Part shown: one piece after another, positions 54,985-64,000 of the stretch
How the letters are laid out: every line of letters begins with the position of its first letter
Position numbering within the stretch: the first letter of the stretch is position 1
Source: Desertimonas sp963772825
Lineage (GTDB): Bacteria > Actinomycetota > Acidimicrobiia > Acidimicrobiales > Ilumatobacteraceae
DNA: 64,000 bases
Direction: 5' to 3'
Assembly (NCBI GenBank): GCA_963772825.1
Contig: CAVYYX010000021.1
Coordinates: 62,001 to 126,000 of the forward strand
Position numbers and translations under genes: made by a program
The notes under the pieces: generated by a model
What the model was told of the DNA's origin: nothing
The model's input: only the letters and a program-made list of their open reading frames with translations
The model's database searches: none

Positions 54985-55615
54985 GCGGGCAACAACCTCA
55001 AAACCGCGTTCTCGATGCTTCCGCGCTGCAAGGTCTCGCCCACCCGCTCCGCGTGCAGCTGTGCGACCTGCTCACGCTGCACGGTCCGGCGACGGCGACG
55101 CAGCTTGCCGCCCGGCTCAACGAATCGAGCGGGGCGACGAGCTACCACCTCCGCCAGCTCGAGAAGTATGGGTTCGTCGAGGAGGACCCTGGACGTGGAT
55201 CCGGACGGGAGCGATGGTGGAGACGGGTTCCGGGCCGAATCACCATCGAAGGGCGCGTCGACGACGAACAGAGCCCTGCGGCACGCGACGCGACGAGGTT
55301 GGTGCTCAACGAGTTCAATCGGGCCAAGCAGGCCCGCATCCAACAGTGGCGGGACACCTACGAGCAGTGGCCCCGCGAGTGGGCTGATTCCAGCGTCGAG
55401 AGCTCCAACCACCTGCGGATGACCGCCGCCGAGTTCGCCGAGCTCGGCGCGGCCATCGATGCCGTGATCACGTCATGGGTCGCCAGGACGCGGGATCGTC
55501 CAGCGGCCGAGGTCGCCGACCTCGCAGACGTCGAGGTGCAGTGGTACTCGTACCCGGTCGGAGATCCGCCGGACGAAGCCCGGCAGGCGCCTCGGGGCAG
55601 CGGCCCGCAGCCTGT

Positions 55616-55628
<13 letters not shown>
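54981..55628 (+). CDS. ArsR-like winged-helix transcriptional regulator
   Basis: 215 residues. An N-terminal winged-helix domain (LDASALQGLAHPLRVQLCDL, LAARLNESSGATSYHLRQLE, KYGFVEEDPGRG) is followed by a helical C-terminal domain of about 110 residues (RLVLNEFNRAKQARIQQWRD) of the type found in actinobacterial helix_turn_helix proteins. The TTG start overlaps the small ORF stop. The triple repeat at 54741-54777 is a candidate operator. No transporter follows directly; the 3' end overlaps menB by 13 bp on the other strand. Confidence 0.85.
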
Positions 55629-56536
<908 letters not shown>

Positions 56537-56593
56537 GTTCGCATTCTGATGCCACTTTTCGGTCAGCGTTGACCGAATCGCGGTAGTAGAACC

Positions 56594-57346
56594 GTGGAGA
56601 TGCCTCCGAACGGCGCACTTCGAGTTCTCGGCGTGGGTGGCTTGCCGGAGATTGCGACCGACGACGACCTCGCGCTGCTGATCTCCGACGCAGTCACGTT
56701 GCTCGACGACGACATCGTCGTCGTCACCTCGAAGGTCGTCTCGAAGGCCGAGGGTGCCGTCGTCGACCTCGCCGGTGTCGATCCCTCGCCGTTCGCCGCC
56801 GACTACGCGAGGCGCTGGTCGAAGGACCCTCGCGTCGTCGAGGTCGTGCTGTCCGAGGCCGCCCGCATCGTGCGCATGAGCGGACCGCTGCTGATCACCG
56901 AGACCCGTCACGGTTTCGTGTGCGCCAACAGCGGCGTCGACGAGTCGTCGAGCGGCGCGGTCGGGCGAGTCGTCGTACTCCCGAGCGATCCCGACGCCTC
57001 GGCCCGCCGGCTGCGCGACCGTTTCGGTGAGCTCGGCGTCGACGTCGGGGTGGTCATCAGCGACACGTTCGGACGCCCCTGGCGAGAAGGGCAGACCGAC
57101 GTCGCCATCGGCCTCGCCGGGATCAGCCCGCTCACCAGCTATATCGGCCAGCACGACCCACACGGTCACGAGTTCCGCGTCCAACAGCTGTGCGTCGCCG
57201 ACGAGCTCGCTGCCGCCGCCGAACTGGTCAAGGGCAACCTGTCGCGGATTCCGGCGGCCGTCGTTCGTGGCTTCGCCTGGGAGCGCGACGACGCCGCGAC
57301 CGCGGCGGCGCTGATCCGCCCACCCGACCGCGATCTGTTCCGGTGA
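56594..57346 (+). CDS. cofE: Coenzyme F420-0:L-glutamate ligase
   Basis: Adds L-glutamates to F420-0 with GTP. 250 residues from GTG 56594 (ATG 56600 is possible). Seen: LRVLGVGGLPEIATDDDLAL, DIVVVTSKVVSKAEGAVVDL, VLPSDPDASARRLRDRFGEL, and VVISDTFGRPWREGQTDVAI with GISPLTSYIGQHDPHGHEFR. Length equals archaeal CofE; the mycobacterial FbiB carries an extra C-terminal FMN domain that is absent here. The cofD partner lies at 5.2 kb. Confidence 0.94.
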   Translation: MEMPPNGALRVLGVGGLPEIATDDDLALLISDAVTLLDDDIVVVTSKVVSKAEGAVVDLAGVDPSPFAADYARRWSKDPRVVEVVLSEAARIVRMSGPLLITETRHGFVCANSGVDESSSGAVGRVVVLPSDPDASARRLRDRFGELGVDVGVVISDTFGRPWREGQTDVAIGLAGISPLTSYIGQHDPHGHEFRVQQLCVADELAAAAELVKGNLSRIPAAVVRGFAWERDDAATAAALIRPPDRDLFR

Positions 57347-57371
57347 CAGCCGCCCGCTACGGTGCCGGGTG

Positions 57372-58727
57372 ATGACGGCTGAGGCGTTCGGGGGGCCGAC
57401 GACGGAGCTGTTGCAGTCGTTGATCCGCAACAGATGTGTCAACGACGGGACTCCCGACAGCGGCGACGAGTATCGCAATGCCGAGCTTCTCGCCGGGTAC
57501 TTCGAGGGTGCCGGCATCGACGTCGAGCGCTTCGAGTCCCGGCCGGGACGGGCTTCGATCGTCGCCCGCCTCGAAGGATCCGACCCTGCGGCCCCATCGC
57601 TGTGCCTGATGGGCCACACCGATGTCGTGCCGGTCAACCCGGATGGCTGGTCTCGCGATCCGTTCGGCGGCGAGCTGGTCCGCAGCGACGACGGGACGAC
57701 CGAGGTCTGGGGCCGCGGGGCGATCGACATGCTCAATTCCACGGCGGCGATGGCCGTGGCGTTCCGTCGCCTGGCCACCGAAGGCTTCCGACCGCGAGGC
57801 ACGTTGATCTACTTCGGCGTCGCCGACGAGGAGGCAGGAGGCACGTGGGGGGCCGAGTACCTGCTCGACCGCCACTGGGACGCCGTCGGCGCCGACTTCG
57901 TGCTCACCGAGCTCGGTGGGTGGTCGCAGGTGGGGTCCGACGGCCGCCGCCGGATCACGGTCAACGTCGCTGAGAAGGGGATCGCCTGGATGCGCCTGCG
58001 GGTCGCCGGTACGCCAGGTCACGGTTCGATGCCGTACGGCAGCGATAACGCCCTCGTCACCGCCGCCGAGGTCGTCAGCCGGCTCGCCGCGATCCGTCCC
58101 CAGCCGCAGCTCGGAGACCTCTGGCAGGCCCTCGTCGCCAGCCTCGACATCCCTGCCGAGCTGGCGGAGATGCTCACCGACCCGCAGCGCGTCGACGAGG
58201 CGATCGCCTCGCTCGACGCCGCACAGGGCCGGATCGCCCACGCCTGCACACACACGACGTTTTCGCCGAACGTCGTCCACGGTGGGCAGAAGACGAACAC
58301 GATTCCCGATGTCGTCGACCTCGAGGTCGACATCCGCACGATTCCGGGCGACACGATCGAAACCGCCCGTCGGTATGTCGGCGAGGCCCTCGGCGAGTTG
58401 GCGTCGCGGGTCGAGATCAGCGTGCTGCAGCAGAGTGAGTCGACGCGCTCGGCGACCGACAACGAGTTGTGGGACGTCGTCAGCCGCCAGACCCAGCTTG
58501 CCTATCCCGGCGCCGAGCTGGTCCCCGGAATCATCGTCGGAGGCACCGACGCGCGGTTCTACCGCCAGCGCGGCACGGTGGCCTACGGGGCCGCATTGTT
58601 CTCGCCCGGCGTGACGTTCGAGTCGTTCGGGCAACGCTTCCACGGCAACGACGAGCGCATCGATGTCGACTCGTTGGGGCTCAGCGGTGACTTCTTCTAC
58701 GGGGTCAGCACGCAGTTGTTGTCGTGA
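57372..58727 (+). CDS. M20-family metallopeptidase
   Basis: 451 residues, with dizinc amidohydrolase fold. LCLMGHTDVVPVNPDGWSRD has the first zinc His, GRGAIDMLNSTAAMAVAFRR follows with the second-ligand Asp, and YFGVADEEAGGTWGAEYLLD supplies Glu residues. A lid domain (about 190-300) is present. Hydrolyses an N-acyl or peptide bond; candidates are ArgE/DapE or dipeptidase types. ATG 57372 with TACGGT eight bases upstream; GTG 57369 also possible. Follows cofE by 25 bp. Confidence 0.92.
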   Translation: MTAEAFGGPTTELLQSLIRNRCVNDGTPDSGDEYRNAELLAGYFEGAGIDVERFESRPGRASIVARLEGSDPAAPSLCLMGHTDVVPVNPDGWSRDPFGGELVRSDDGTTEVWGRGAIDMLNSTAAMAVAFRRLATEGFRPRGTLIYFGVADEEAGGTWGAEYLLDRHWDAVGADFVLTELGGWSQVGSDGRRRITVNVAEKGIAWMRLRVAGTPGHGSMPYGSDNALVTAAEVVSRLAAIRPQPQLGDLWQALVASLDIPAELAEMLTDPQRVDEAIASLDAAQGRIAHACTHTTFSPNVVHGGQKTNTIPDVVDLEVDIRTIPGDTIETARRYVGEALGELASRVEISVLQQSESTRSATDNELWDVVSRQTQLAYPGAELVPGIIVGGTDARFYRQRGTVAYGAALFSPGVTFESFGQRFHGNDERIDVDSLGLSGDFFYGVSTQLLS

Positions 58728-58736
58728 GCCGATGAC

Positions 58737-61271
58737 TTACAGGCGGCGCAGGGCGCCTGCGGGTCGGGCGATCGGCGCCACCGTGACGACCGCGTCGGTG
58801 ACCGCGCAGCCGCTCGGGCTGGTGATCACCGGATTGAGATCGAGCGACGTGATCTCGGCGTGGTCGGCGGCCAACTGTGCCGTCCGAGTGAGTGTGTCGA
58901 CGAGCGGTGCGGGATCGATACCTGCCTGGACGAGAGCAGGCCAGGCGCGCGACTCGGCGACGAGGTTCGTCGCACTGTGCACCGACAGCGGCGCCAACCG
59001 CATCGCCGCGCCATCGTCGACGAGCCCTGCCTGAAAGCCGCCGGTACCGACCGACATCAGCGGCCCGGCGTCCTCGTCGATCGTGGCCCGGATGCGCAGG
59101 TCGAGACCGGGTGACGTCATCGCCTGGACGATGACATAGTCAGCGTCGTCGCCGAGTTCGGCACGCATCACGTCGATCGACGCCTGGACGGCGGCTTCGT
59201 CGGCGAGGTCGAGGGCCACTCCCGCCCGCACCGATCGCCCTACGTGGCGGTGGCGAGCCTTGACCGCCACGGGAAAGCCGATCTCTGCGGCGGCGGCGAC
59301 GGCGTCGCGGATGGAGACGAAGCGGGTTCGCGGGACGATGATCCCGTAGGCGGAGAGCAGATCGGCGGTCGTCGCCGGATCGAGCCGGTCCAAACCGTCG
59401 AGCAGCGCTCCGGCGATCAGCTCGTCAGCCGCTTCGACATCGACACCCCCAACGACCGCCGGAGGAGACGCGGCCTCCGTGGCCAACCACTGGCCGTACG
59501 CCCACGAGCGGGCGAGCACTGCTGCGGCCGGTTCGGGAAACATGAAGTTCGGGACGTTCGAGCCGGGGACGATCGGACCGTCGGGAGTGGCGAGGAGCAC
59601 GGTCGTGATCGGCTTGTCGGCGGTGCCGGCGACGGCCTCGATCTCAGCGACCGGAGCGACCGCATCGGCGAGCGGAGGGGCGTAGACCACCACCAGACCG
59701 TCGATGTCGTCGCAGCGCAGGGCGGCCGAGATCGCCTCGGCGTAGTCGGCGGGTGCCGAGCGGAAGTCCAACTGCGCCGGCGGATCGACCGGGCGCAATC
59801 CTCTCGCCGAGATCGCCGCCGATGCCAGGCGTTGGGGACTCGGGTAGTTGGACAGCACGGCGACGCGATCCCCGCGCAGCACCGGTTGGCTGGCGAGCAT
59901 CCGCACGGTGTCGAGCAGGGCGGTGACGGTCGGGACCTCGATGAGCCCACAGTGGCGGTACAGGGCGCTGTTCGTGGGTCCGAGGTCGGCGCTCGTGCGC
60001 ACGGCGACGATCGGGCGGTGCTGCGACACCCGTCGGGCGATCCGGGCGAAGCGCCGCGGGTCACCGAGGTCCTCGGTGTAGATGCCGATGACGCGCGTCG
60101 AGTCGTCGTCCTCGAAGAATTGCAGCAGATCGGTCGCCGACACGTCGGCGCGGTCGCCCAGCGAGACGAACCATGACAAGCCGACCTGCTGCAGCTTGGC
60201 GAGTTCGAGGAACGAGGCGGCGAGGGAACCCGACTGGATGGCGATCGCCACACCGCCCTCGATCAGGCACTCGGGGACCAACGAGGCGTTGAGGCCGATC
60301 TCCGGCCGTGCCGCGGCCACGCCCATGCTCGACGGGCCGATGATCCGCATCCCGTTGTTGCGGGCGCGCACGACGATCGCGTCGAGGTCGAGGCCGCTGC
60401 CTTCGACCGACGTCAGCACGACGGCACCACGGACGTGGGCGGCGAGGCAGTCGTCGATCGCCTGCTCCAGTGACTCGGCGGGCACGACGATGACTGCCAG
60501 GGAGATCGTGCCGGGGATCTCGGCGATGGTCGCGAACGTGCCTGCGCCACCGAGCTGCCGGGGCGATCGATTGACGGCGTACACCGGGACGGTCGCCGCG
60601 CCGGTCACGTTCTGCCACACCGCCGCCCCGACCGAGCGGGGTCGGTCCGTGGCTCCGATGACGGCGATCGCCCGCGGCAGCAGCATGCGGGCGATCGCCC
60701 GGCTGTCGGCGCGCTGCTCGCGGCGACTCATCGAGTCGACGAATTCGGGCGTTGCGGCGATCGGGAAGTCGACCTCCATCACACCGCTGCCGAAGCGGCG
60801 CTGCACCGGCCATCCGGCCCGGGCGAACACCGCGAGCATCGGGCGGTTCTCGCCGAGCACCTCGGCGGTGAACCGTTCGATCCCGTTGGCGACGGCGATG
60901 GCCGCAAGATGCTCGAGCAGCAACGTCGCGATCCCCGTCCCCTGGTGTGCGTCGTCGACCATGAACGCCGTATCCGCATCATCGCGGCCCGGCCACCGTT
61001 CGTAGCTCGCCCAGCCGAGCAGTTCACCGTGCGATTCGACGACCAGCGCGGCACGATCGACGAGGTCGACGTTGGTGAAGTGGTCGAGCTCGCGCTTGCT
61101 CAGCGTCGGCTTCGGGGTGAAGTAGCGCCGGTAGCGGCTTTCGTCGGACTGCCGCTCGTGGAACGCCGCCAACCGAGGTGCGTCGTCCGGCGTGATCGGG
61201 CGGATCGAGACGGTCTCGCCGTCGCCGAGGACGGCGTTGGCAGTCCAGGGAGCGAGCGTCATCCGCATCAC
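58737..61271 (-). CDS. GNAT acetyltransferase fused to NDP-forming acyl-CoA synthetase
   Basis: 844 residues. Residues 10-165 are a GNAT domain (VDDAHQGTGIATLLLEHLAA binds acetyl-CoA). Then a CoA-binding domain (AIARMLLPRAIAVIGATDRP), a ligase-CoA domain with GGVAIAIQSGSLAASFLELA, and a C-terminal ATP-grasp-like domain (IGFPVAVKARHRHVGRSVRA). Close to bacterial Pka/Pat-type enzymes that acetylate acetyl-CoA synthetase; here GNAT is N-terminal, as in actinobacteria. The usual ligase phospho-His region is not clear in the segment read, so activity of the ligase part may be lost. Start lies at the edge of a repeat array. Confidence 0.88.
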   Translation of the reverse strand: MMRMTLAPWTANAVLGDGETVSIRPITPDDAPRLAAFHERQSDESRYRRYFTPKPTLSKRELDHFTNVDLVDRAALVVESHGELLGWASYERWPGRDDADTAFMVDDAHQGTGIATLLLEHLAAIAVANGIERFTAEVLGENRPMLAVFARAGWPVQRRFGSGVMEVDFPIAATPEFVDSMSRREQRADSRAIARMLLPRAIAVIGATDRPRSVGAAVWQNVTGAATVPVYAVNRSPRQLGGAGTFATIAEIPGTISLAVIVVPAESLEQAIDDCLAAHVRGAVVLTSVEGSGLDLDAIVVRARNNGMRIIGPSSMGVAAARPEIGLNASLVPECLIEGGVAIAIQSGSLAASFLELAKLQQVGLSWFVSLGDRADVSATDLLQFFEDDDSTRVIGIYTEDLGDPRRFARIARRVSQHRPIVAVRTSADLGPTNSALYRHCGLIEVPTVTALLDTVRMLASQPVLRGDRVAVLSNYPSPQRLASAAISARGLRPVDPPAQLDFRSAPADYAEAISAALRCDDIDGLVVVYAPPLADAVAPVAEIEAVAGTADKPITTVLLATPDGPIVPGSNVPNFMFPEPAAAVLARSWAYGQWLATEAASPPAVVGGVDVEAADELIAGALLDGLDRLDPATTADLLSAYGIIVPRTRFVSIRDAVAAAAEIGFPVAVKARHRHVGRSVRAGVALDLADEAAVQASIDVMRAELGDDADYVIVQAMTSPGLDLRIRATIDEDAGPLMSVGTGGFQAGLVDDGAAMRLAPLSVHSATNLVAESRAWPALVQAGIDPAPLVDTLTRTAQLAADHAEITSLDLNPVITSPSGCAVTDAVVTVAPIARPAGALRRL

Positions 61272-61480
61272 TGCGTTCCCCGGCCACGCAGGCCGTAGCT
61301 GGCCGCTCCTCGGCTAGCGCCTCGTCGCTCGCATCGGAGCACGGGTGAACGTCTGTTCACTGCGTTCCCCGGCCACGCAGGCCGTAGCTGGCCGCTCCTC
61401 GGCTAGCGCCTCGTCGCTCGCATCGGAGCACGGGTGAACGTCTGTTCACTGCGTTCCCCGGCCACGCAGGCCGTCGGTCA
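61272..61480 (+). repeat. 89-bp tandem repeat array of family A (2.3 units)
   Basis: Units begin TGCGTTCCCCGGCCACGCAG at 61272, 61361 and 61450, exactly 89 bp apart. Units one and two look identical; the third is cut after about 24 bp. It fills the gap between the start of the GNAT gene and the end of galE, so both flank it. Confidence 0.85.
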
Positions 61481-62476
61481 TCACGGGATGTCGGGCGTGT
61501 CGTAGCCGAGCGGGTGGCTGCTGTGCCACGCCCACGCCGAACCGATGATGTCGTCGAGCGACTTCGTCGACTGCCACCCGAGTATCGCGGCGATCCGCGC
61601 CGGGTCGGCGTACGTGGCGACGGGGTCGCCCGGCCGGCGGGGGACGACCTCGTAGGGAACGTCACGACCGGCGACCCGCGCGGTGGTATCGATCACCTCG
61701 TGGACGCTCGAACCGATCCCGGTGCCGACGTTGAGCGTCGTCGTCGCCCCTCCGCCCGAGAGGTACTGCAGCGCCCGGACGTGGGCGTCGGCGAGGTCGT
61801 CGACATGGATGTAGTCGCGGATGCAGGTGCCGTCGGGGGTCGGGTAGTCGTCGCCGAACACCTGCAACGGCGGCCCGTGGCCGAGCGCTGCCTTCATCGC
61901 CATCGGGATGAGGTTGATGCTGCGATCCCAGACCTCCCCGAAACAGCCGTCCTGCGCCGCCCCGGCAGCGTTGAAGTAGCGCAGGTTGACGGCGCGCAAC
62001 GCATGAGTGACGCCGTACCAACCGAGGATCTTCTCGACCATCGCCTTCGACTCGGCGTAGACCGACTCGGGCGTCACCGGCATGTCCTCGGTGACCGGTA
62101 CGGCTGCCGGGGTGCCGTTGACCGAGCACGACGACGAGAACACGATCTGGTCGACGCCGGCCCGCAGCAAGGCGTCGACGAGTTGCACGCTGCCGGCGAC
62201 ATTGTTCATCCAGTACTGCGTCGGTTGCTGCATCGACTCGCCCACGGCCTTGTAGGCGGCGAAGTGCACCGCCTGGGTGACCCCGTGGTCGGTGCAGGTG
62301 GCGAGCACGGCGTCGCGGTCGGTGATGTCGGCGACGACCAGCTCCACGCCGGGGATCGACTGCGGGTAGCCGAACTCCAGCGAGTCGAGCACGACGACTG
62401 CGGTTCCGTCGGATTGCAGGCGTCGCACCGTGTGCGAGCCGATGTATCCGGCGCCTCCGGTCACCAGAACGCTCAT
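61481..62476 (-). CDS. galE: UDP-glucose 4-epimerase
   Basis: Interconverts UDP-glucose and UDP-galactose, feeding galactan or other envelope glycans. 331 residues from ATG 62476 (the open frame above it, to 62554, is the repeat, so it is rejected). NAD motif SVLVTGGAGYIGSHTVRRLQ, substrate SSSCSVNGTPAAVPVTED, catalytic YAESKAMVEKIL (YxxxK) and IRDYIHVDDLADAHVRALQY are all present. A family A copy lies upstream (62489-62553) and another array downstream. Confidence 0.95.
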   Translation of the reverse strand: MSVLVTGGAGYIGSHTVRRLQSDGTAVVVLDSLEFGYPQSIPGVELVVADITDRDAVLATCTDHGVTQAVHFAAYKAVGESMQQPTQYWMNNVAGSVQLVDALLRAGVDQIVFSSSCSVNGTPAAVPVTEDMPVTPESVYAESKAMVEKILGWYGVTHALRAVNLRYFNAAGAAQDGCFGEVWDRSINLIPMAMKAALGHGPPLQVFGDDYPTPDGTCIRDYIHVDDLADAHVRALQYLSGGGATTTLNVGTGIGSSVHEVIDTTARVAGRDVPYEVVPRRPGDPVATYADPARIAAILGWQSTKSLDDIIGSAWAWHSSHPLGYDTPDIP

Positions 62477-62488
62477 TGACCCGTGATC

Positions 62489-62553
62489 CGATGCGAGCAA
62501 CTGAGCGCTAGCGAAGGAGCGGCCGGCAACGGCCTGCGTGGCCGGGGAACGCA
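62489..62553 (-). repeat. Family A intergenic repeat (A6), reversed
   Basis: GATGCGAGCAACTGAGCGCT, AGCGAAGGAGCGGCC, then GGCCTGCGTGGCCGGGGAAC and GCA. Upstream of galE and before the patatin-like gene. Confidence 0.65.
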
Positions 62554-62600
62554 ACTCACGTTGGCGAGGCTAGAGGTCTTCAGCGGCGCAGACTGGGCGC

Positions 62601-63635
62601 GTGACGATCGACCATCGACCGACCATCGCCCTCGTCCTGGGGGCCGGCGGTGTCGTCGGTCACGCGTTCCACGTCGGTGTGCTGAGCGCCCTCGCCGACG
62701 AGTTCGGCTGGGATGCTCGCCGGGCCCGCCTCGTCATCGGAACGTCGGCCGGGTCGGTGGTCGGCGCCAGCCTGCGAGCCGGGCTCGATCCCGTCGACAT
62801 GCGCCGTCGCCTCCTCGGCGAACCAATGTCCACCGAATCGGCCGAACAGGTCCGGCGAGGCGAGGCAGCACTCGCCGCCATCTCGGTCGACGGCGACACC
62901 AGCGGTGACGGCGACGTCGACAAGGCGGAGGAGACTGCGTTCGGCGCGATCACCCGCCGTTTGCGGATCGCCTCACCGGAACGAGTCCGCCGCGCGTTGC
63001 GCGAGCCGTGGAGGGTCACCCCGGGCTCGCTGGTCTCGGCGATGATGCCGCCGGGCCGCCGGACGACCATCCATCTACGCGTCCCGTACGACGCGATGAT
63101 CGGTTCGGCGTGGCCGGACTCTGGGCTGTGGATCGTCGCGGTCGACCTCGATGTCGGGTCGCGTGTCGTGTTCGGTCGACGGGGCGCCCCAGAGGTCTCG
63201 GTGGGCGCGGCCGTCGAGGCGTCGTGTGCGATCCCCGGATACTTCGCGCCGGTGTCGATCGACGGGGTCCGCTACGTCGACGGCGCCGTGCACTCGACCA
63301 CCAACGCAGACCTCGTCGCCGAGCTCGACCCTCCTCCGGACCTCGTCATCGTGGCCGCACCGATGTCCGCGGTCTCGGGCGCCGTGCCGCGGGCGCAGGC
63401 CCTCTCGTTGCGTCAACTCGTGCGCCGCCAGGTCGCCGGGGAGGTCGCCGGGCTGCGGGCCAAGGGGCTCGCCACGGTGACGTTGCAACCGACGGCCGAC
63501 GACCTCGCCGCGATGCTCGGCGACACGATGGATCCGGCGAGGGCGTCGAGTGTCTGCGCGAGGGTCGTCGAGTCGACGCGCCACCACGTTCGCCAGCCGG
63601 ACATCGCCGAGCGGCTCGACCTGTTGCGTCGGTGA
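62601..63635 (+). CDS. Patatin-like phospholipase
   Basis: 344 residues. The glycine-rich oxyanion motif LVLGAGGVVGHAFHVGVLSA and the nucleophile elbow VIGTSAGSVVGASL (GxSxG) are clear. The Asp partner is in the DG(A) motif YVDGAVHSTTNADL. Lipid acyl hydrolase of the RssA/NTE group; substrate unknown. GTG 62601 with CAGACT six bases upstream. Divergent from galE. Confidence 0.9.
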   Translation: MTIDHRPTIALVLGAGGVVGHAFHVGVLSALADEFGWDARRARLVIGTSAGSVVGASLRAGLDPVDMRRRLLGEPMSTESAEQVRRGEAALAAISVDGDTSGDGDVDKAEETAFGAITRRLRIASPERVRRALREPWRVTPGSLVSAMMPPGRRTTIHLRVPYDAMIGSAWPDSGLWIVAVDLDVGSRVVFGRRGAPEVSVGAAVEASCAIPGYFAPVSIDGVRYVDGAVHSTTNADLVAELDPPPDLVIVAAPMSAVSGAVPRAQALSLRQLVRRQVAGEVAGLRAKGLATVTLQPTADDLAAMLGDTMDPARASSVCARVVESTRHHVRQPDIAERLDLLRR

Positions 63636-63642
63636 GCGGCGT

Positions 63643-64000
63643 TCAGCACGACGCGACGAGGGCGCCGACTTCCCGCTCCAACGCCGACGCCAGCTCGACA
63701 TTGTCGGCAACTTCGGCGACCGCCTCGACGCTCCCAGCACTCGATCGGTAGATCGTCGCGCCGTGGCGCCCGGAGCCCATCTCGGTGACGTCGTTGTGCA
63801 CGACCAGGTCTGCCCCTCCAGCGATGGTCTGCACAGAAGTACGGCGTTCGTCCGCAGACGCGCCGTTGGTCAGCTTGAACCCGACGACGATGAGGTCGTC
63901 GCCGCCGAGCTCCTTGAGCTGGGTGAGCAGCTTGGGAGTTCGCTTGAGGTGGACTTCCATGACCTCACCGGTGTCGAGCTTGCTCGTGGTGTCGACAGCC
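63643..64000 (-). CDS. Phosphopantothenoylcysteine synthetase (CoaB-like) domain, partial
   Basis: Only the C-terminal end is in the window: the frame is open to base 64000, so the gene begins beyond the right edge (ATG 63960 is internal). VDTTSKLDTGEVMEVHLKRT, PKLLTQLKELGGDDLIVVGF and VVHNDVTEMGSGRHGATIYR match the CoaB/DFP domain, where the K(I/L)xTGE, VGFxxT and NxV motifs bind CTP and phosphopantothenate. Coenzyme A synthesis, CTP-dependent joining of cysteine. Whether a CoaA/C part precedes it cannot be seen. Confidence 0.7.
   Translation of the reverse strand, partial: AVDTTSKLDTGEVMEVHLKRTPKLLTQLKELGGDDLIVVGFKLTNGASADERRTSVQTIAGGADLVVHNDVTEMGSGRHGATIYRSSAGSVEAVAEVADNVELASALEREVGALVASC

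Noticed and set aside
61272..61480. CRISPR-like array
   Set aside because: Repeats are directly adjacent 89-bp units without unique spacers, and no cas genes are present.
62477..62554. N-terminal extension of galE
   Set aside because: It translates the family A repeat; NAD motif starts at ATG 62476.

Overview
The window is high-GC (roughly 68-70%), densely coded DNA from an actinobacterium. I infer the class Acidimicrobiia (an Ilumatobacter-like lineage). The pointers are coenzyme F420 genes (cofD, cofE), DUF3499 and Trm112-like genes beside a phosphomannomutase and S-adenosylhomocysteinase, an AMIN-like lipoprotein/secreted protein, MenB, a GlbO-type truncated haemoglobin, many GTG starts, and many genes with a TANNNT hexamer 6-9 bp before the start codon and no ribosome binding site (leaderless mRNAs). 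No rRNA, tRNA or CRISPR array was seen. No gene-free stretch exceeds about 210 bp; the longest ones hold dispersed repeats.

Layout. (1) 1-16.2 kb: a cell-surface glycan island with two GT4 glycosyltransferases (one frameshifted), a sugar-nucleotide pyrophosphorylase, an NAD-dependent epimerase, two GT2 transferases, GDP-mannose 4,6-dehydratase, a Wzx-like flippase, a giant GT2/membrane fusion protein and its DUF5719-type partner. cofD sits inside this block. (2) 16.3-26.4 kb: thioredoxin-like protein, FtsH (antisense), DUF3499, CPBP protease, a GT-C-like giant membrane protein, phosphomannomutase, Trm112-like protein, SahH. The order resembles the conserved actinobacterial manB/DUF3499/fbiA/sahH neighbourhood (Rv3248c-Rv3267 in M. 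tuberculosis, from memory). (3) 26.4-34.4 kb: L,D-transpeptidase, AMIN-like protein, YczE-like protein with a class I amidotransferase, a TTC38-like TPR protein, ComF, a secreted protein with five Cys-rich repeats, and a holin-like protein. (4) 34.5-42.7 kb: a kinase-like/flippase fusion, a CREST-type membrane hydrolase, an SLC13-type transporter (frameshifted), leucyl aminopeptidase, AbgT transporter. (5) 42.8-48.5 kb: secA-prfB-ftsE-ftsX. (6) 48.5-49.6 kb: a cassette carrying an AbiEi-like/nuclease-like gene (frameshifted) bounded by inverted palindromic repeats. (7) 49.6-64 kb: O-methyltransferase, truncated haemoglobin coupled to an ABC exporter, peptidoglycan-binding protein, acyl-CoA dehydrogenase, a small ORF plus ArsR-like regulator behind a striking triple direct repeat, menB, cofE, an M20 peptidase, a GNAT/acyl-CoA synthetase fusion, galE, a patatin-like protein and a partial CoaB-like gene.

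Two dispersed intergenic repeat families (A, six loci, one of them a tandem array; B, four copies) decorate gene ends throughout. At least five single-base indels break otherwise conserved genes, so some frameshifts may be sequencing errors; one lies in a 27-bp tandem repeat where slippage is also possible. How the genes fit together: sugar nucleotides are made (pyrophosphorylase, phosphomannomutase, Gmd, GalE, epimerase), transferred (GT2, GT4 and GT-C enzymes), exported (Wzx-like), and the wall is remodelled (L,D-transpeptidase, PG-binding protein, FtsEX, SecA export).
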